Of a stretch of DNA of 64,000 nucleotides, positions 55,620 to 64,000 are shown piece after piece (positions within the stretch are counted from its first letter, which is position 1; each line of letters opens with the position of its first letter). Source of the DNA: Anaeromyxobacter diazotrophicus (GTDB taxonomy: Bacteria > Myxococcota > Myxococcia > Myxococcales > Anaeromyxobacteraceae); the NCBI RefSeq assembly GCF_013340205.1, contig NZ_BJTG01000012.1:29377-93376 (forward strand), read 5' to 3'. A program made the position numbers and the translations under genes. The notes below the pieces were generated by a model that was not told the DNA's origin, searched no databases, and saw only the letters and a program-made list of their open reading frames with translations.

Positions 55620-56750
55620 TCAGTGCTTGTCGGAGGCCGTCCCCTTGGACGCGGCCTCCTTCTTCATCATCCAGGCCTTCGCCTGGGACTGGATCGTCTG
55701 CGGCACGTTGCGGTCCCGCGCCAGCTCCTTGATGTCCTTCTCCTGCAGCGTGTAGAGGAACTTGAGCGCGGTGGGCAGCGGGACCTTGGGGTTCTTCACC
55801 AGCGCCATCTTGATGGCGTAGACCTTGAGGTACTCGCGCGCGGTGTAGATGTGCCGGAGCACGTCCGTGTTCACCGTGCGCGAGGTGGCGATGGTCATGA
55901 TCTCGCCGTCGGTGATGCGCGGGCTCGTCACCGCCGCCATGCAGACGAGCTTGTTGGAGTCGCGCAGGAGGAGCGTGCGCGCCTCCTTGTTGCCCAGGGT
56001 GGCGAGCTTGATCTTGTCGGAGACCGACATGCGCAGCACCCGCTGCGTCATGTTGAGCTTCTTCTGCTGCTCGACCGGGGTCTCCGCTTGCGTCACCGGC
56101 TGCGTCTCCTCCACCAGCTCGGCGGAGTAGTCGCGCATGAGCTCCTGGGCGGTGTCCTCCGCTGGCGGCGCCGCGGTCGGGTCCACCCCGTGGACGCGCA
56201 GGTGCGCCGCCACGAGCTGCGGCACGTCGAGGAGCGTGAGCCCGTTGCGGACGCAGAACTCGCAGGCGCCGTCCACCGTCGAGGCGAGCGCGTTCGGGTT
56301 CTTGCACAGCCCGCGGACGATGTCGTCGCAGCGGAGCAGGCGGAGCTCGTTCTGCCGGATGATCTCGGCCAGCGGCTGGGAGACGGCGGGCGCGAGGCGC
56401 GCCACGGTCTCGTCCTTCGTGGCCGGGTTGAGGAGGACGAGCTCGAGCGCAGCGTCCTTCGCGGCGAGCCGGTCGGCCAGCCAGTCGAGGACCTCGCCGG
56501 CGAGGGCGTCGGAGCGCAGCGCCACGCCGTAGAGCTTGTCCGGCAGCCCCTCGGCGGTCTTGGCGGCGGTGGCGCGCACCGCCTCCTCGGCGTCGGAGGC
56601 GAGCAGGTAGAGCAGCGTGGCGAGGTCGGCCGGGGCCGTCATCGGCACGAGGCCCTTCGCGCCCATCATGCGCAGCGGCAGCGGCGCCTTGGGGTCGGCG
56701 TGCTTCTGCAGCGGCTTGGGGAGGGCCTCCAGCGTCGGGGCGTCCGCCAT
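55620..56750 (-). CDS. Conserved protein with HEAT/LRV-like repeats
   Basis: 376 residues, helical throughout. Repeats of about 35-40 residues are suggested by ALRSDALAGEVLDWLADRL, ALELVLLNPATKDETVARL, ELRLLRCDDIVRGLCKNP, KEARTLLLRDSNKLVCMAAV and KMALVKNPKVPLPTALKFLY. No catalytic motif. This is the type of DUF2336- or LRV-like protein common in myxobacteria. It is translationally coupled to the TPR gene upstream (TGATG at 56750) and 7 bp from murJ. Function unknown. Confidence 0.6.
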   Translation of the reverse strand: MADAPTLEALPKPLQKHADPKAPLPLRMMGAKGLVPMTAPADLATLLYLLASDAEEAVRATAAKTAEGLPDKLYGVALRSDALAGEVLDWLADRLAAKDAALELVLLNPATKDETVARLAPAVSQPLAEIIRQNELRLLRCDDIVRGLCKNPNALASTVDGACEFCVRNGLTLLDVPQLVAAHLRVHGVDPTAAPPAEDTAQELMRDYSAELVEETQPVTQAETPVEQQKKLNMTQRVLRMSVSDKIKLATLGNKEARTLLLRDSNKLVCMAAVTSPRITDGEIMTIATSRTVNTDVLRHIYTAREYLKVYAIKMALVKNPKVPLPTALKFLYTLQEKDIKELARDRNVPQTIQSQAKAWMMKKEAASKGTASDKH

Positions 56751-57331
56751 CACCCCTCCCCCGGCGGCTCGGCCGGGGCCGGCAGGGCGGCCGGCGCGCC
56801 CGGGGGCAGGAGCCCCAGCATCATCGGCGGCACCTCGGGCACGGGGTGCAGCTTGCGCGCCCAGCGGTGCCGCAGCCGGCCCAGCCAGCGGTTCACGACG
56901 TTGCCGCGGCCGAGGAAGGGGAGCACCGGCCGGCGGCGCCAGCCCATGCACGCCTGCGCCGACTGGAGCGACGGGTCGAGGGGCGCGGCGGCCAGCCCGC
57001 GCGCGATCGACCGCACCGCGCGGTCGCGCTGGCCGAGCGCGAGGTGCGCCCGCGCCTGGTTGAGGAGCAGCTCGGGCTCCGGCCCGGCGACGCGCAGCGC
57101 CTGATCGCAGTAGAGGATGCCCAGGTTCGAGTTCCGCTCCACCAGCACCAGCGTGAGGCCGTACCAGGACATGAAGCGCGCCTCGAACGGCGCGCGCCGG
57201 TGCGAGCGCTCGAACAGCGCGTGCGCCGCCGCCGCGTCGCCCTCGCGGTAGCGGGCGAGGCCCTCCTCGAAGGTCGCCGTCGCCTCGGGCGGCGCCACGC
57301 GCTCCCGCCCCGTCCGCGCTCCGTCGGTCAT
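56750..57331 (-). CDS. TPR-repeat protein
   Basis: 193 residues with at least two TPR-like units: ATFEEGLARYREGDAAAAHALFERSHRRAP and LNQARAHLALGQRDRAVRSIARGLAAAP. The C-terminal third is Arg-rich with Trp (ACMGWRRRPVLPFLGRGN) and then Pro-rich. It overlaps coaX by 4 bp and the following HEAT-like gene by 1 bp, so the three are translated together. Likely scaffold; function unknown. Confidence 0.65.
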   Translation of the reverse strand: MTDGARTGRERVAPPEATATFEEGLARYREGDAAAAHALFERSHRRAPFEARFMSWYGLTLVLVERNSNLGILYCDQALRVAGPEPELLLNQARAHLALGQRDRAVRSIARGLAAAPLDPSLQSAQACMGWRRRPVLPFLGRGNVVNRWLGRLRHRWARKLHPVPEVPPMMLGLLPPGAPAALPAPAEPPGEG

Positions 57332-58092
57332 CGATTCCGCTCGTGGATGAGGCGCAGGCCGCTCAGCGTCAGGTGCTCGTCGACCTCCGCGATGGTGCGG
57401 GAGACGCCCGCGATGAGCGGCGCCAGCCCGCCGGTGGCGACCACCCGCGGCGAGAAGCCCAGCTCGTCGGCCATGCGGGCGCAGATCCCGTCGACCAGCC
57501 CGACGTAGCCGTAGACGAGCCCGCTCTGCATGGAGGCGACGGTGTTCTTGCCGATGACGTGCGCCGGCCGGATGAACTCGACCTCCGGCAGCTTCGAGGC
57601 GTGCTCGAAGAGGGCGTCCATGGAGATGCCGATCCCCGGGCAGATGGCCCCGCCCAGGTACTCGCCCCGCTGCGAGACCGCGTCGAAGGTGGTGGCGGTC
57701 CCGAAGTCCACCACCACCATCCCGCACGCCCAGCGATCCCAGGCCGCCACCGCGTTCACGATCCGGTCGGCCCCGACCTCGCGCGGGTCCTCGTACAGGA
57801 TCGGCATGCCGGTCTTGACGCCCGGGCCCACGAAGAGCGGCTTCACGCCGAAGTACCGCTCGCTCATGCGGGTGAGGGTCGAGGCGAGCGGCGGGACGAC
57901 GCTCGAGACGGCCAGCGCGTCGACCGCGTCCGGATCGAGGCCGTCGGCGGCGAAGAGCTGGCGCACCTGGATGCCGTACTCGTCGGCGGTGCGGCGGTGG
58001 CTCGTCTCGACGCGCCAGTGCCGGCGCAGGGCCTTCCCCTCGAAGGCCCCCAGCACCGTGTTGGTGTTCCCGACGTCGACCGCGAGCAGCAC
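57328..58092 (-). CDS. coaX: Type III pantothenate kinase
   Basis: 254 residues from a GTG at 58092: the ASKHA phosphate motif LLAVDVGNTNTVLGAFEG, GADRIVNAVAAWDRW, FGTATTFDAVS and ATGGLAPLIAG. It is the ATP-dependent first step of CoA synthesis, not feedback-inhibited like CoaA. The frame upstream of the GTG reads as shadow, so the GTG is the start. The promoter lies only 6 nt upstream with no Shine-Dalgarno, so the mRNA is probably leaderless. Confidence 0.95.
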   Translation of the reverse strand: MLLAVDVGNTNTVLGAFEGKALRRHWRVETSHRRTADEYGIQVRQLFAADGLDPDAVDALAVSSVVPPLASTLTRMSERYFGVKPLFVGPGVKTGMPILYEDPREVGADRIVNAVAAWDRWACGMVVVDFGTATTFDAVSQRGEYLGGAICPGIGISMDALFEHASKLPEVEFIRPAHVIGKNTVASMQSGLVYGYVGLVDGICARMADELGFSPRVVATGGLAPLIAGVSRTIAEVDEHLTLSGLRLIHERNR

Positions 58093-58098
58093 GGCGAG

Positions 58099-58127
58099 AG
58101 CGTAGCCGTGGGCATCCCCAGGGTCAA
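58099..58127 (-). promoter_or_regulatory. Promoter of coaX, leaderless arrangement
   Basis: TTGACC (58127-58122), a 17-bp spacer and TACGCT (58104-58099) on the minus strand, 6 nt before the GTG. Confidence 0.6.
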
Positions 58128-58153
58128 CGAAGCCCGCCCGGCGGGCGAGGGCG

Positions 58154-59152
58154 CTAGGCGGGCCGGAGCAGCTCGACGTCGCCCGCCACCACCCGCTCCA
58201 GGCCCGTCGCCGTGCGCACCAGCAGCGCCCCGGCCTCGTCGATGTCCTCCGCGACACCGGTGAGCTCGGCGGCGCCGCCGCGGATGCGCACCTCGCGGCC
58301 GAGCGTGTCCGACATTTCCCTCCACGCGGCGCGGACCGGCCCGAAGCCCTCGTCGGCGTGCCGGTCGAGCCACTCCTCGAGGGCGGTGAGCACGGCCGCC
58401 GCGAAGAGCGCCCGCGGCACCGGCGCGCCGCGCTCCAGGAGGAGGCTCGTCGCGACGCCGCGCAGCTCCTCCGGGAAGTCGGCCGCGGCGGCGTTCACGT
58501 TGACGCCGATGCCGATCACCACCCACTGCACCCGCTCCACCTCGGCCGCCATCTCGGTCAGGACGCCGGCCAGCTTGCGGCCCGAGGCGAGCACGTCGTT
58601 CGGCCACTTGATGCCGGCCGCCGCCACCCCCGCCTGCCGCACCGCCTGGCACACCGCCACCGACGCCAGCAGCGTCAGCTCCGGGGCGCGCGCCGGGGGG
58701 AGGTCGGGGCGGAGCACGGCGGAGAGGTAGACGTTGCGCCGGGCCGGCGAGCTCCAGCTGCGCCCGCGCCGGCCGCGGCCGGCGGTCTGGCGCTCGGCCA
58801 CCACCACCTCGCCGTGCAGCGCGCCCTCCTCGGCGAGCCCCTTGGCGACGTCGTTGGTCGAGCCGACCTCCTCGTACCAGTGCAGCGTCTGCCCGACGTC
58901 GTGGGTGTTGAGCAGCGGCCGCAGCTCGAGCTCGCCGAGCCGGTCGGGGATCTCGCGCAGGCGGTAGCCGCGGGCCGGGGCGGCCTCGATGCGATAGCCC
59001 TGCGCGCGCAGGGCGCGCACGTGCTTCCAGACCGCCGCCCGCGACAGCCCGAGCTTGTCGCTGATCGCCTCGCCCGACACGTAGTCGTCGCCCGCCTCCG
59101 CCAGGAAGGCCAGCACCAGCTCCTCGCTGCCGGCGCGGACGGGCTCGGGCAT
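58154..59152 (-). CDS. birA: Biotin-acetyl-CoA-carboxylase ligase and repressor (BirA)
   Basis: 332 residues. An N-terminal winged helix (YVSGEAISDKLGLSRAAVWKHVRALRAQG) marks the repressor-type BirA. The ligase core has VGSTNDVAKGL, AERQTAGRGRRGRSWSSP, KWPNDVL and GIGVNVN. The C-terminal SH3-like part follows (GVAEDIDEAGALLVRTATG). It attaches biotin to carboxylases and may repress biotin genes. A GTG at 59161 would overlap the nadC stop; I prefer the ATG at 59152. Confidence 0.95.
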   Translation of the reverse strand: MPEPVRAGSEELVLAFLAEAGDDYVSGEAISDKLGLSRAAVWKHVRALRAQGYRIEAAPARGYRLREIPDRLGELELRPLLNTHDVGQTLHWYEEVGSTNDVAKGLAEEGALHGEVVVAERQTAGRGRRGRSWSSPARRNVYLSAVLRPDLPPARAPELTLLASVAVCQAVRQAGVAAAGIKWPNDVLASGRKLAGVLTEMAAEVERVQWVVIGIGVNVNAAAADFPEELRGVATSLLLERGAPVPRALFAAAVLTALEEWLDRHADEGFGPVRAAWREMSDTLGREVRIRGGAAELTGVAEDIDEAGALLVRTATGLERVVAGDVELLRPA

Positions 59153-59157
59153 GGCGG

Positions 59158-60000
<843 letters not shown>

Positions 60001-60004
60001 GGTG

Positions 60005-63000
60005 CTACCTCCGGCCGCGCGCCGCCTTGCGGGCGCCCTTGGCCTTGCCCTTGGCCGCCTTCTTCGGCGCAGCCTTCTTCGCGGCCTTCTTGGCCGGCTT
60101 CTTCGCGGCCTTCCGGGCGGCGGGGGCCTTCTTGGCGACCTTCTTGGCCGCCTTCTTGGCCGGCTTCGCCTTCGCCTTGGCCGCGGGCTTCGCCTTGGCC
60201 TTGGCGGCCGGCTTCTTCTTCGCCGGCGCGCGAGGCGCGGCGGGCGCGGGCGCCGGGGCGGCGGCGGCCTCGGCCGGCGTCTCGACCGGGCTCGCCTCGA
60301 CGGCCGGGGCCGGCTCGCCGACGGGCTCGGTGACCGGCGCAGGGGCCTGCGCCGGCTCGGGGTTGGGGTTCACGGTGGGATTCGGGTTCGGGTTCTCGGT
60401 CATGGTCGTGCCCTCCGCTTCGGCCAGCATGTCGCGGTGCGCCTCGAGGCGCCGCCGCTTCTCCTTGAGCTCCTCCGCGCGCGCGCGGTCCTTCTCCACC
60501 ACGTCCTTGGGCGCCCGCTCGACGAAGCTCGGGTTCGCCAGCTTCTTCTCCAGGGACGCCAGATCGGCGTCGACCCGGGTCAGCTCCTTGGCGAGGCGCG
60601 CCTGCTCGGCGGCCATGTCCACGGCCCCGGCGAGCGGGATGCGCACCTCGAAGCCGCTCCCCACCACCACCGCGCTGCCGGGGACCCGGCGCGTGGGCTG
60701 GGCCGAGAGCGTCAGGCCCTCGAGGTTGCCGAGGCGCAGCACGCGGGCCTGCTCCTCGCGGACGGTGGCGAGCGCCTCCGGCGCGAGCGCGCCCACCTGG
60801 ACCTCGCGCAGCGCGACCTTGAACGGGATGTTCATCTCGCCGCGCACGTTGCGCACCGCCTCGACCACGCCGAGCACCGGCCCGAAGCCGCGCTCCGCCG
60901 CCTCGTCCACCGGGCCCGGCTCGGGGTAGCGGGCGATCATGATCGAGGCGCCCCACCGGCCGCCCACCTGCGCCTGGAGCGTCTGCCACAGCTCCTCGGT
61001 GATGAACGGCATGAACGGGTGGAGGAGCCGCAGCGAGGTCTCGAGGCAGTGGGTGAGGACCGCCTGCGCCGCGCGCTTCTGCGCCGGGTCCTCTCCGTAG
61101 AGCGCCTCCTTCGAGAGCTCGATGTACCAGTCGCACAGCTCGTGCCACACGAACTGGTAGACCGCCCCGGCGGCGTCGTTGAAGCGGAAGCTCTCCAGCG
61201 CCTGCACCGTCTCGTTCACCGCCCGCTGCAGCCGCGCCAGGATCCAGCGGTCGGCCGGCGTGCGCGCGGCGGCGCGGACGTCCTCCTCGCCCACCGTGAA
61301 CCCGCCCAGGTTCATGAGCGCGAAGCGCGTCGCGTTCCAGAGCTTGTTGGCGAAGGCGCGGTAGCCCTCGATGCGCTCCTTGGCGAGCTTGATGTCGCGG
61401 CCCTGCGCGGTGAGCGCCGCCAGCGTGAAGCGCAGCGCGTCGGCGCCGTACTGCTCGGTGATGACGAGGGGGTCGATCACGTTCCCCTTCGTCTTCGACA
61501 TCTTTTGGCCCTTCTCGTCGCGCACCATGGGATGCAGGTACACGTCGCGGAAGGGCACCTCGCCCATGAAGTGCAGGCCCATCATCATCATCCGGGCCAC
61601 CCAGAAGAAGATGATGTCGTGCCCGGTCTCCATGACGGAGGTCGGGTAGAAGGTGCGGAGCGTGGCCGTCTGGTCCGGCCAGCCCATGGTCGAGAAGGGC
61701 CACAGGCCCGAGCTGAACCAGGTGTCGAGGACGTCCTCGTCCTGCCGCAGCTCCTGCTTCTGGCAGGTCGCGCACCGCGCGGGCGCCTCGCGGGCGACGG
61801 TGACGTGGCCGTCCGGGCAGTACCAGGCCGGGATCTGGTGGCCCCACCAGAGCTGGCGGCTGATGCACCAGTCGTGGATGTTGCGCATCCACGCCATGTA
61901 CGTGTTGGTCCACGCCTCGGGGACGAAGCGGGTCTTCCCCTCCTCCACCGCCGCGATGGCGGGCTTCGCGAGCGGCTCGATCCGGACGAACCACTGCTGC
62001 GAGAGCAGCGGCTCGAGCACGGTCTCGGAGCGCTGGCAGCGGCCGAGCGGCAGCACGTGCGGCTTCGTCCCGCGGTCGAGCCCCTTCTCGGCCAGGAGCT
62101 CCTTCACCTTCTTGCGGGCGGCGAAGCGATCGAGTCCGGCCACCGGCCCCGCCTCGGCGTTCATCTTGCCGTCGAGGCCGATCACGGTGAGTAGCTCGAG
62201 GCCGTGGCGCTGCCCCACCTCGAAGTCGTTGAAGTCGTGCGCCGGCGTGACCTTGACGGCGCCGGTCCCGAACTTGGGGTCGACCAGGATGGCGTCGCCG
62301 ACGATCGGGATCTCGCGGTCGACCAGCGGGTGGACCACCTTCTTGCCGATGAGCGCGCGGTAACGCTCGTCGTCGGGGTGGACCGCCACCGCGGTGTCGC
62401 CCAGCATCGTCTCGGGCCGGGTGGTCGCGACCACGATCTCGCCCGAGCCGTCGGAGAGCGGGTAGGCGAAGCTCCACAGCTCGCCCGCGTGGCCCTCCTC
62501 GTAGGTGACCTCGAGATCGGAGAGCGCGGTGCGGCAGTCCGGGCACCAGTTGATGAGCTTCTGCTCGCGGTAGACGAGGCCCTCCTCGTACAGGCGCACG
62601 AACACCTCGCGCACCGCCCGCGACAGCCCCTCGTCCATCGTGAAGCGCTCGCGCTCCCAGTCGAGCGAGGCGCCCAGGGCGGCGTGCTGCTCCCCGATGC
62701 GCGAGCCGTACTTCTCCTTCCAGGTCCAGACGCGCTTCAGGAACTCGGCCCGGCCCAGGTCGTGGCGGCTCTTCTGCTCGGTCTTCTGCAGCTCCTTCTC
62801 CACGATCATCTGCGTGGCGATGCCGGCGTGGTCGGTGCCGGGGAGCCAGAGGACGTTGAAGCCGCTCATCCGCTTCCAGCGGCAGAGCACGTCCTGCAGC
62901 GTGGCGGTGAGCGCGTGGCCGAGGTGCAAGGACCCGGTCACGTTGGGCGGCGGCAGGACGATGGAGAAGGGCGGCCGGCTGCCGTCGGTCTCGTCCGCGT

Positions 63001-63109
63001 GGAAGTAGCCGCGCGCCCTCCACACCGGGTACCAGCGCGCCTCCACCTCGCGGTGCTCGTAACCCTTGGCGAGCTCGGTGCGGGTCTCGGCGGCGGCTTC
63101 GCTCTTCAC
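60005..63109 (-). CDS. valS: Valyl-tRNA synthetase with histone-H1-like C-terminal tail
   Basis: 1034 residues from a GTG at 63109 (GGAGA upstream). The class I synthetase has HIGH as PPPNVTGSLHLGHAL, the editing domain region TRPETMLGDTAV, KMSKS as KMSKTKGN, and the C-terminal coiled coil LAKELTRVDADLASLEKKL. A usual ValRS ends about residue 900. Here a further about 130 residues follow: a Pro/Ala/Asn stretch with Asn-Pro repeats, then a Lys/Ala-rich basic tail ending RGRR. This tail resembles histone H1 or AlgP-type DNA-binding proteins. An ATG at 60403 is preceded by GGAGGG at 7-nt spacing, so the tail might also be made separately. Confidence 0.95.
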   Translation of the reverse strand: MKSEAAAETRTELAKGYEHREVEARWYPVWRARGYFHADETDGSRPPFSIVLPPPNVTGSLHLGHALTATLQDVLCRWKRMSGFNVLWLPGTDHAGIATQMIVEKELQKTEQKSRHDLGRAEFLKRVWTWKEKYGSRIGEQHAALGASLDWERERFTMDEGLSRAVREVFVRLYEEGLVYREQKLINWCPDCRTALSDLEVTYEEGHAGELWSFAYPLSDGSGEIVVATTRPETMLGDTAVAVHPDDERYRALIGKKVVHPLVDREIPIVGDAILVDPKFGTGAVKVTPAHDFNDFEVGQRHGLELLTVIGLDGKMNAEAGPVAGLDRFAARKKVKELLAEKGLDRGTKPHVLPLGRCQRSETVLEPLLSQQWFVRIEPLAKPAIAAVEEGKTRFVPEAWTNTYMAWMRNIHDWCISRQLWWGHQIPAWYCPDGHVTVAREAPARCATCQKQELRQDEDVLDTWFSSGLWPFSTMGWPDQTATLRTFYPTSVMETGHDIIFFWVARMMMMGLHFMGEVPFRDVYLHPMVRDEKGQKMSKTKGNVIDPLVITEQYGADALRFTLAALTAQGRDIKLAKERIEGYRAFANKLWNATRFALMNLGGFTVGEEDVRAAARTPADRWILARLQRAVNETVQALESFRFNDAAGAVYQFVWHELCDWYIELSKEALYGEDPAQKRAAQAVLTHCLETSLRLLHPFMPFITEELWQTLQAQVGGRWGASIMIARYPEPGPVDEAAERGFGPVLGVVEAVRNVRGEMNIPFKVALREVQVGALAPEALATVREEQARVLRLGNLEGLTLSAQPTRRVPGSAVVVGSGFEVRIPLAGAVDMAAEQARLAKELTRVDADLASLEKKLANPSFVERAPKDVVEKDRARAEELKEKRRRLEAHRDMLAEAEGTTMTENPNPNPTVNPNPEPAQAPAPVTEPVGEPAPAVEASPVETPAEAAAAPAPAPAAPRAPAKKKPAAKAKAKPAAKAKAKPAKKAAKKVAKKAPAARKAAKKPAKKAAKKAAPKKAAKGKAKGARKAARGRR

Positions 63110-63186
63110 GTCAGTCTCCAGAAGGTGAGCTTCGCGGGGCGCGCCGGTCTGGCGGAGCGGGTGAGGCGCGCGGCCCGGCGAGGGGT

Positions 63187-64000
63187 TCAGCGCTGGCGCT
63201 CCTTGGCGAGGCGGTCGAGCTGCTCGCGGATGATCGTCTCCGCCAGCTCGGGCACCACCTCCCAGGCGATCCGCTCGATGAGCTCGCGCGAGGCGCGCGA
63301 GAGCACCGCGCGGAGCAGCGCCTCGTCGGAGGCGGCCTCCGCGGCCGCGGCGACCGGGGCTGCGGGGGCGGCGGGCGGGAGCTCGACGGGCGCGCGGACC
63401 ACCGGCTGCTCGGGGGCGTGTCCGGTGGTGGGCGGCGGGATGAAGTCCGCGGCCGGCGCGAGCTCCAGCTCCTCGGCCTCGCCGTCGGGGAGCTCGATGG
63501 CCGCCGGCATCGACGTCGGCGGCGCGGGCTCGCCGAAGTCGAGCTCGTCGAGCTCCGTGAGCGGCGCGGCGGCGACCGGCGCGGGCGGGCTCGGCGGCGC
63601 GGCGGGCGGAGGAGGCGGCGCGGCGACGACGGCGGGCGGGGCGGCGGGCGCGGCCGGCGCCTCGTCGGCGAAGTCCACCTCGCTCCAGTCGAGGTCCACG
63701 TCCTGGGCCGCGGGCGGCGGGGCGGCGAGCGGCGCGGGGGCGCGCGCCACCGGCGGCGCCGCGGCGGGCATCCGCGGCGCGGGGGCCGCGGCCGGCGGCC
63801 GGGCGGCGGGGGGCGGCACGGCGCGGGGAGGCGCGCCCGCGGGCGGGGGAGCGCTCGTCCCGGGGCGGGCGACGACGGGCGGCGGCGTGCCCGGCGGCCG
63901 CGCGGCGGGCGGCGCTCCTGCTGGGCGGGCGACGGCGGGTGGCGCGCCCGGCGGGGGCCGCGGCGCGGCGCGCGGGGGCGCCCCGGCGGGCGGGGCGGCG
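63187..64000 (-). CDS. Pro/Ala-rich protein, N-terminus outside the window
   Basis: The frame is open to the right edge with no stop, so the start lies beyond base 64000. The visible part has imperfect Pro-Ala-Arg-Gly repeats of about 20 residues (for example PPGAPPAVARPAGAPPA, PPGTPPPVVARPGTSAPP), then an acidic part (VDLDWSEVDFADEAP, LTELDELDFGEP), and a C-terminal helix ELIERIAWEVVPELAETII followed by LDRLAKER. That last helix resembles the C-terminal element of some myxobacterial response regulators with Pro-rich linkers, such as RomR; this is from memory and needs searching. It may be a polarity or signalling protein. Confidence 0.55.
   Translation of the reverse strand, partial: AAPPAGAPPRAAPRPPPGAPPAVARPAGAPPAARPPGTPPPVVARPGTSAPPPAGAPPRAVPPPAARPPAAAPAPRMPAAAPPVARAPAPLAAPPPAAQDVDLDWSEVDFADEAPAAPAAPPAVVAAPPPPPAAPPSPPAPVAAAPLTELDELDFGEPAPPTSMPAAIELPDGEAEELELAPAADFIPPPTTGHAPEQPVVRAPVELPPAAPAAPVAAAAEAASDEALLRAVLSRASRELIERIAWEVVPELAETIIREQLDRLAKERQR

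Overview
The window is about 74-76% G+C in most stretches and is densely packed with short gaps and many 1-4 bp gene overlaps. The gene content points to a myxobacterium of the Anaeromyxobacter type (phylum Myxococcota). Pointers are a FrzS-like motility protein behind an ECF sigma/anti-sigma pair, a myxobacterial-type PilZ protein, von Willebrand-A lipoproteins, SCP2/CoA-transferase lipid genes, and Ala/Pro/Arg-rich proteins. This assignment is inference from content; no 16S rRNA is present.

Layout. 1-2200: edge of a decayed mobile region. It holds a methyltransferase running in from the left, the C-terminal piece of an unknown gene, and the C-terminal half of a large serine recombinase whose reading frame ends inside an initiator tRNA-Met gene. 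2270-6550: high-affinity zinc uptake (small Cys/His exported protein, outer-membrane porin-like protein, binding protein, ATPase, permease) plus the tRNA-fMet with its own promoter. 6541-11204: lipid metabolism (CaiB-type CoA transferase, SCP2 protein, acyl-CoA ligase) with a single-domain response regulator and a secreted TPR protein. 11286-14226: two tandem VWA lipoproteins. 14353-17382: guaB-guaA (GMP synthesis). 17474-23661: an odd Hsp70, DedA, cyclic-nucleotide-binding and gamma-carbonic-anhydrase genes, and a large lipoprotein. 23747-33380: miaB, a flavin-type oxidase, a CoxE-like VWA protein, a ModF-like double ABC ATPase, an M48 protease, a second acyl-CoA ligase, a TrmA-family RNA methyltransferase and PilZ. 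33457-37819: acetoacetate CoA-transferase A/B, thiolase, isoaspartyl peptidase and a slipin. 37820-40119: a short accessory insert (small membrane protein of low G+C, HNH nuclease, gene remnant, repeats) lying between slipin and its usual partner nfeD (40120-41469). 41473-49383: uracil-DNA glycosylase, Zn-phospholipase C, coaBC, CPBP protease, RlmI-like methyltransferase, a radical-SAM protein, alanine dehydrogenase. 49542-52852: ECF sigma, anti-sigma, FrzS-like protein. 52882-64000: STAS, two small membrane proteins, murJ, a repeat-type protein, TPR, coaX, birA, nadC, valS with a histone-H1-like tail, and a Pro-rich protein leaving the window on the right.

Regulation that can be read directly: several good sigma-70 promoters (TTGACA/TTGACC with 16-18 bp spacing). 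Many lie so close to the start codon that the mRNA would be leaderless or nearly so (guaB, coaX, the zinc-cluster leader gene, miaB, PilZ and others). A palindrome overlaps the SCP2 promoter, an 18-bp perfect palindrome lies between the radical-SAM and alanine dehydrogenase genes, and an ECF-type promoter precedes the sigma gene.

Most interesting points: the same GCGACC/TCGACC hexamer array inside two unrelated genes, a 44-bp palindromic insert inside the HNH gene, the nfeD-slipin pair split by an accessory insert with flanking direct repeats, an internal start that could release a free H1-like protein from valS, and a FrzS receiver whose phospho-acceptor Asp is Cys. I found no CRISPR array, prophage or defence island. 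No wholly new multi-gene system is evident.
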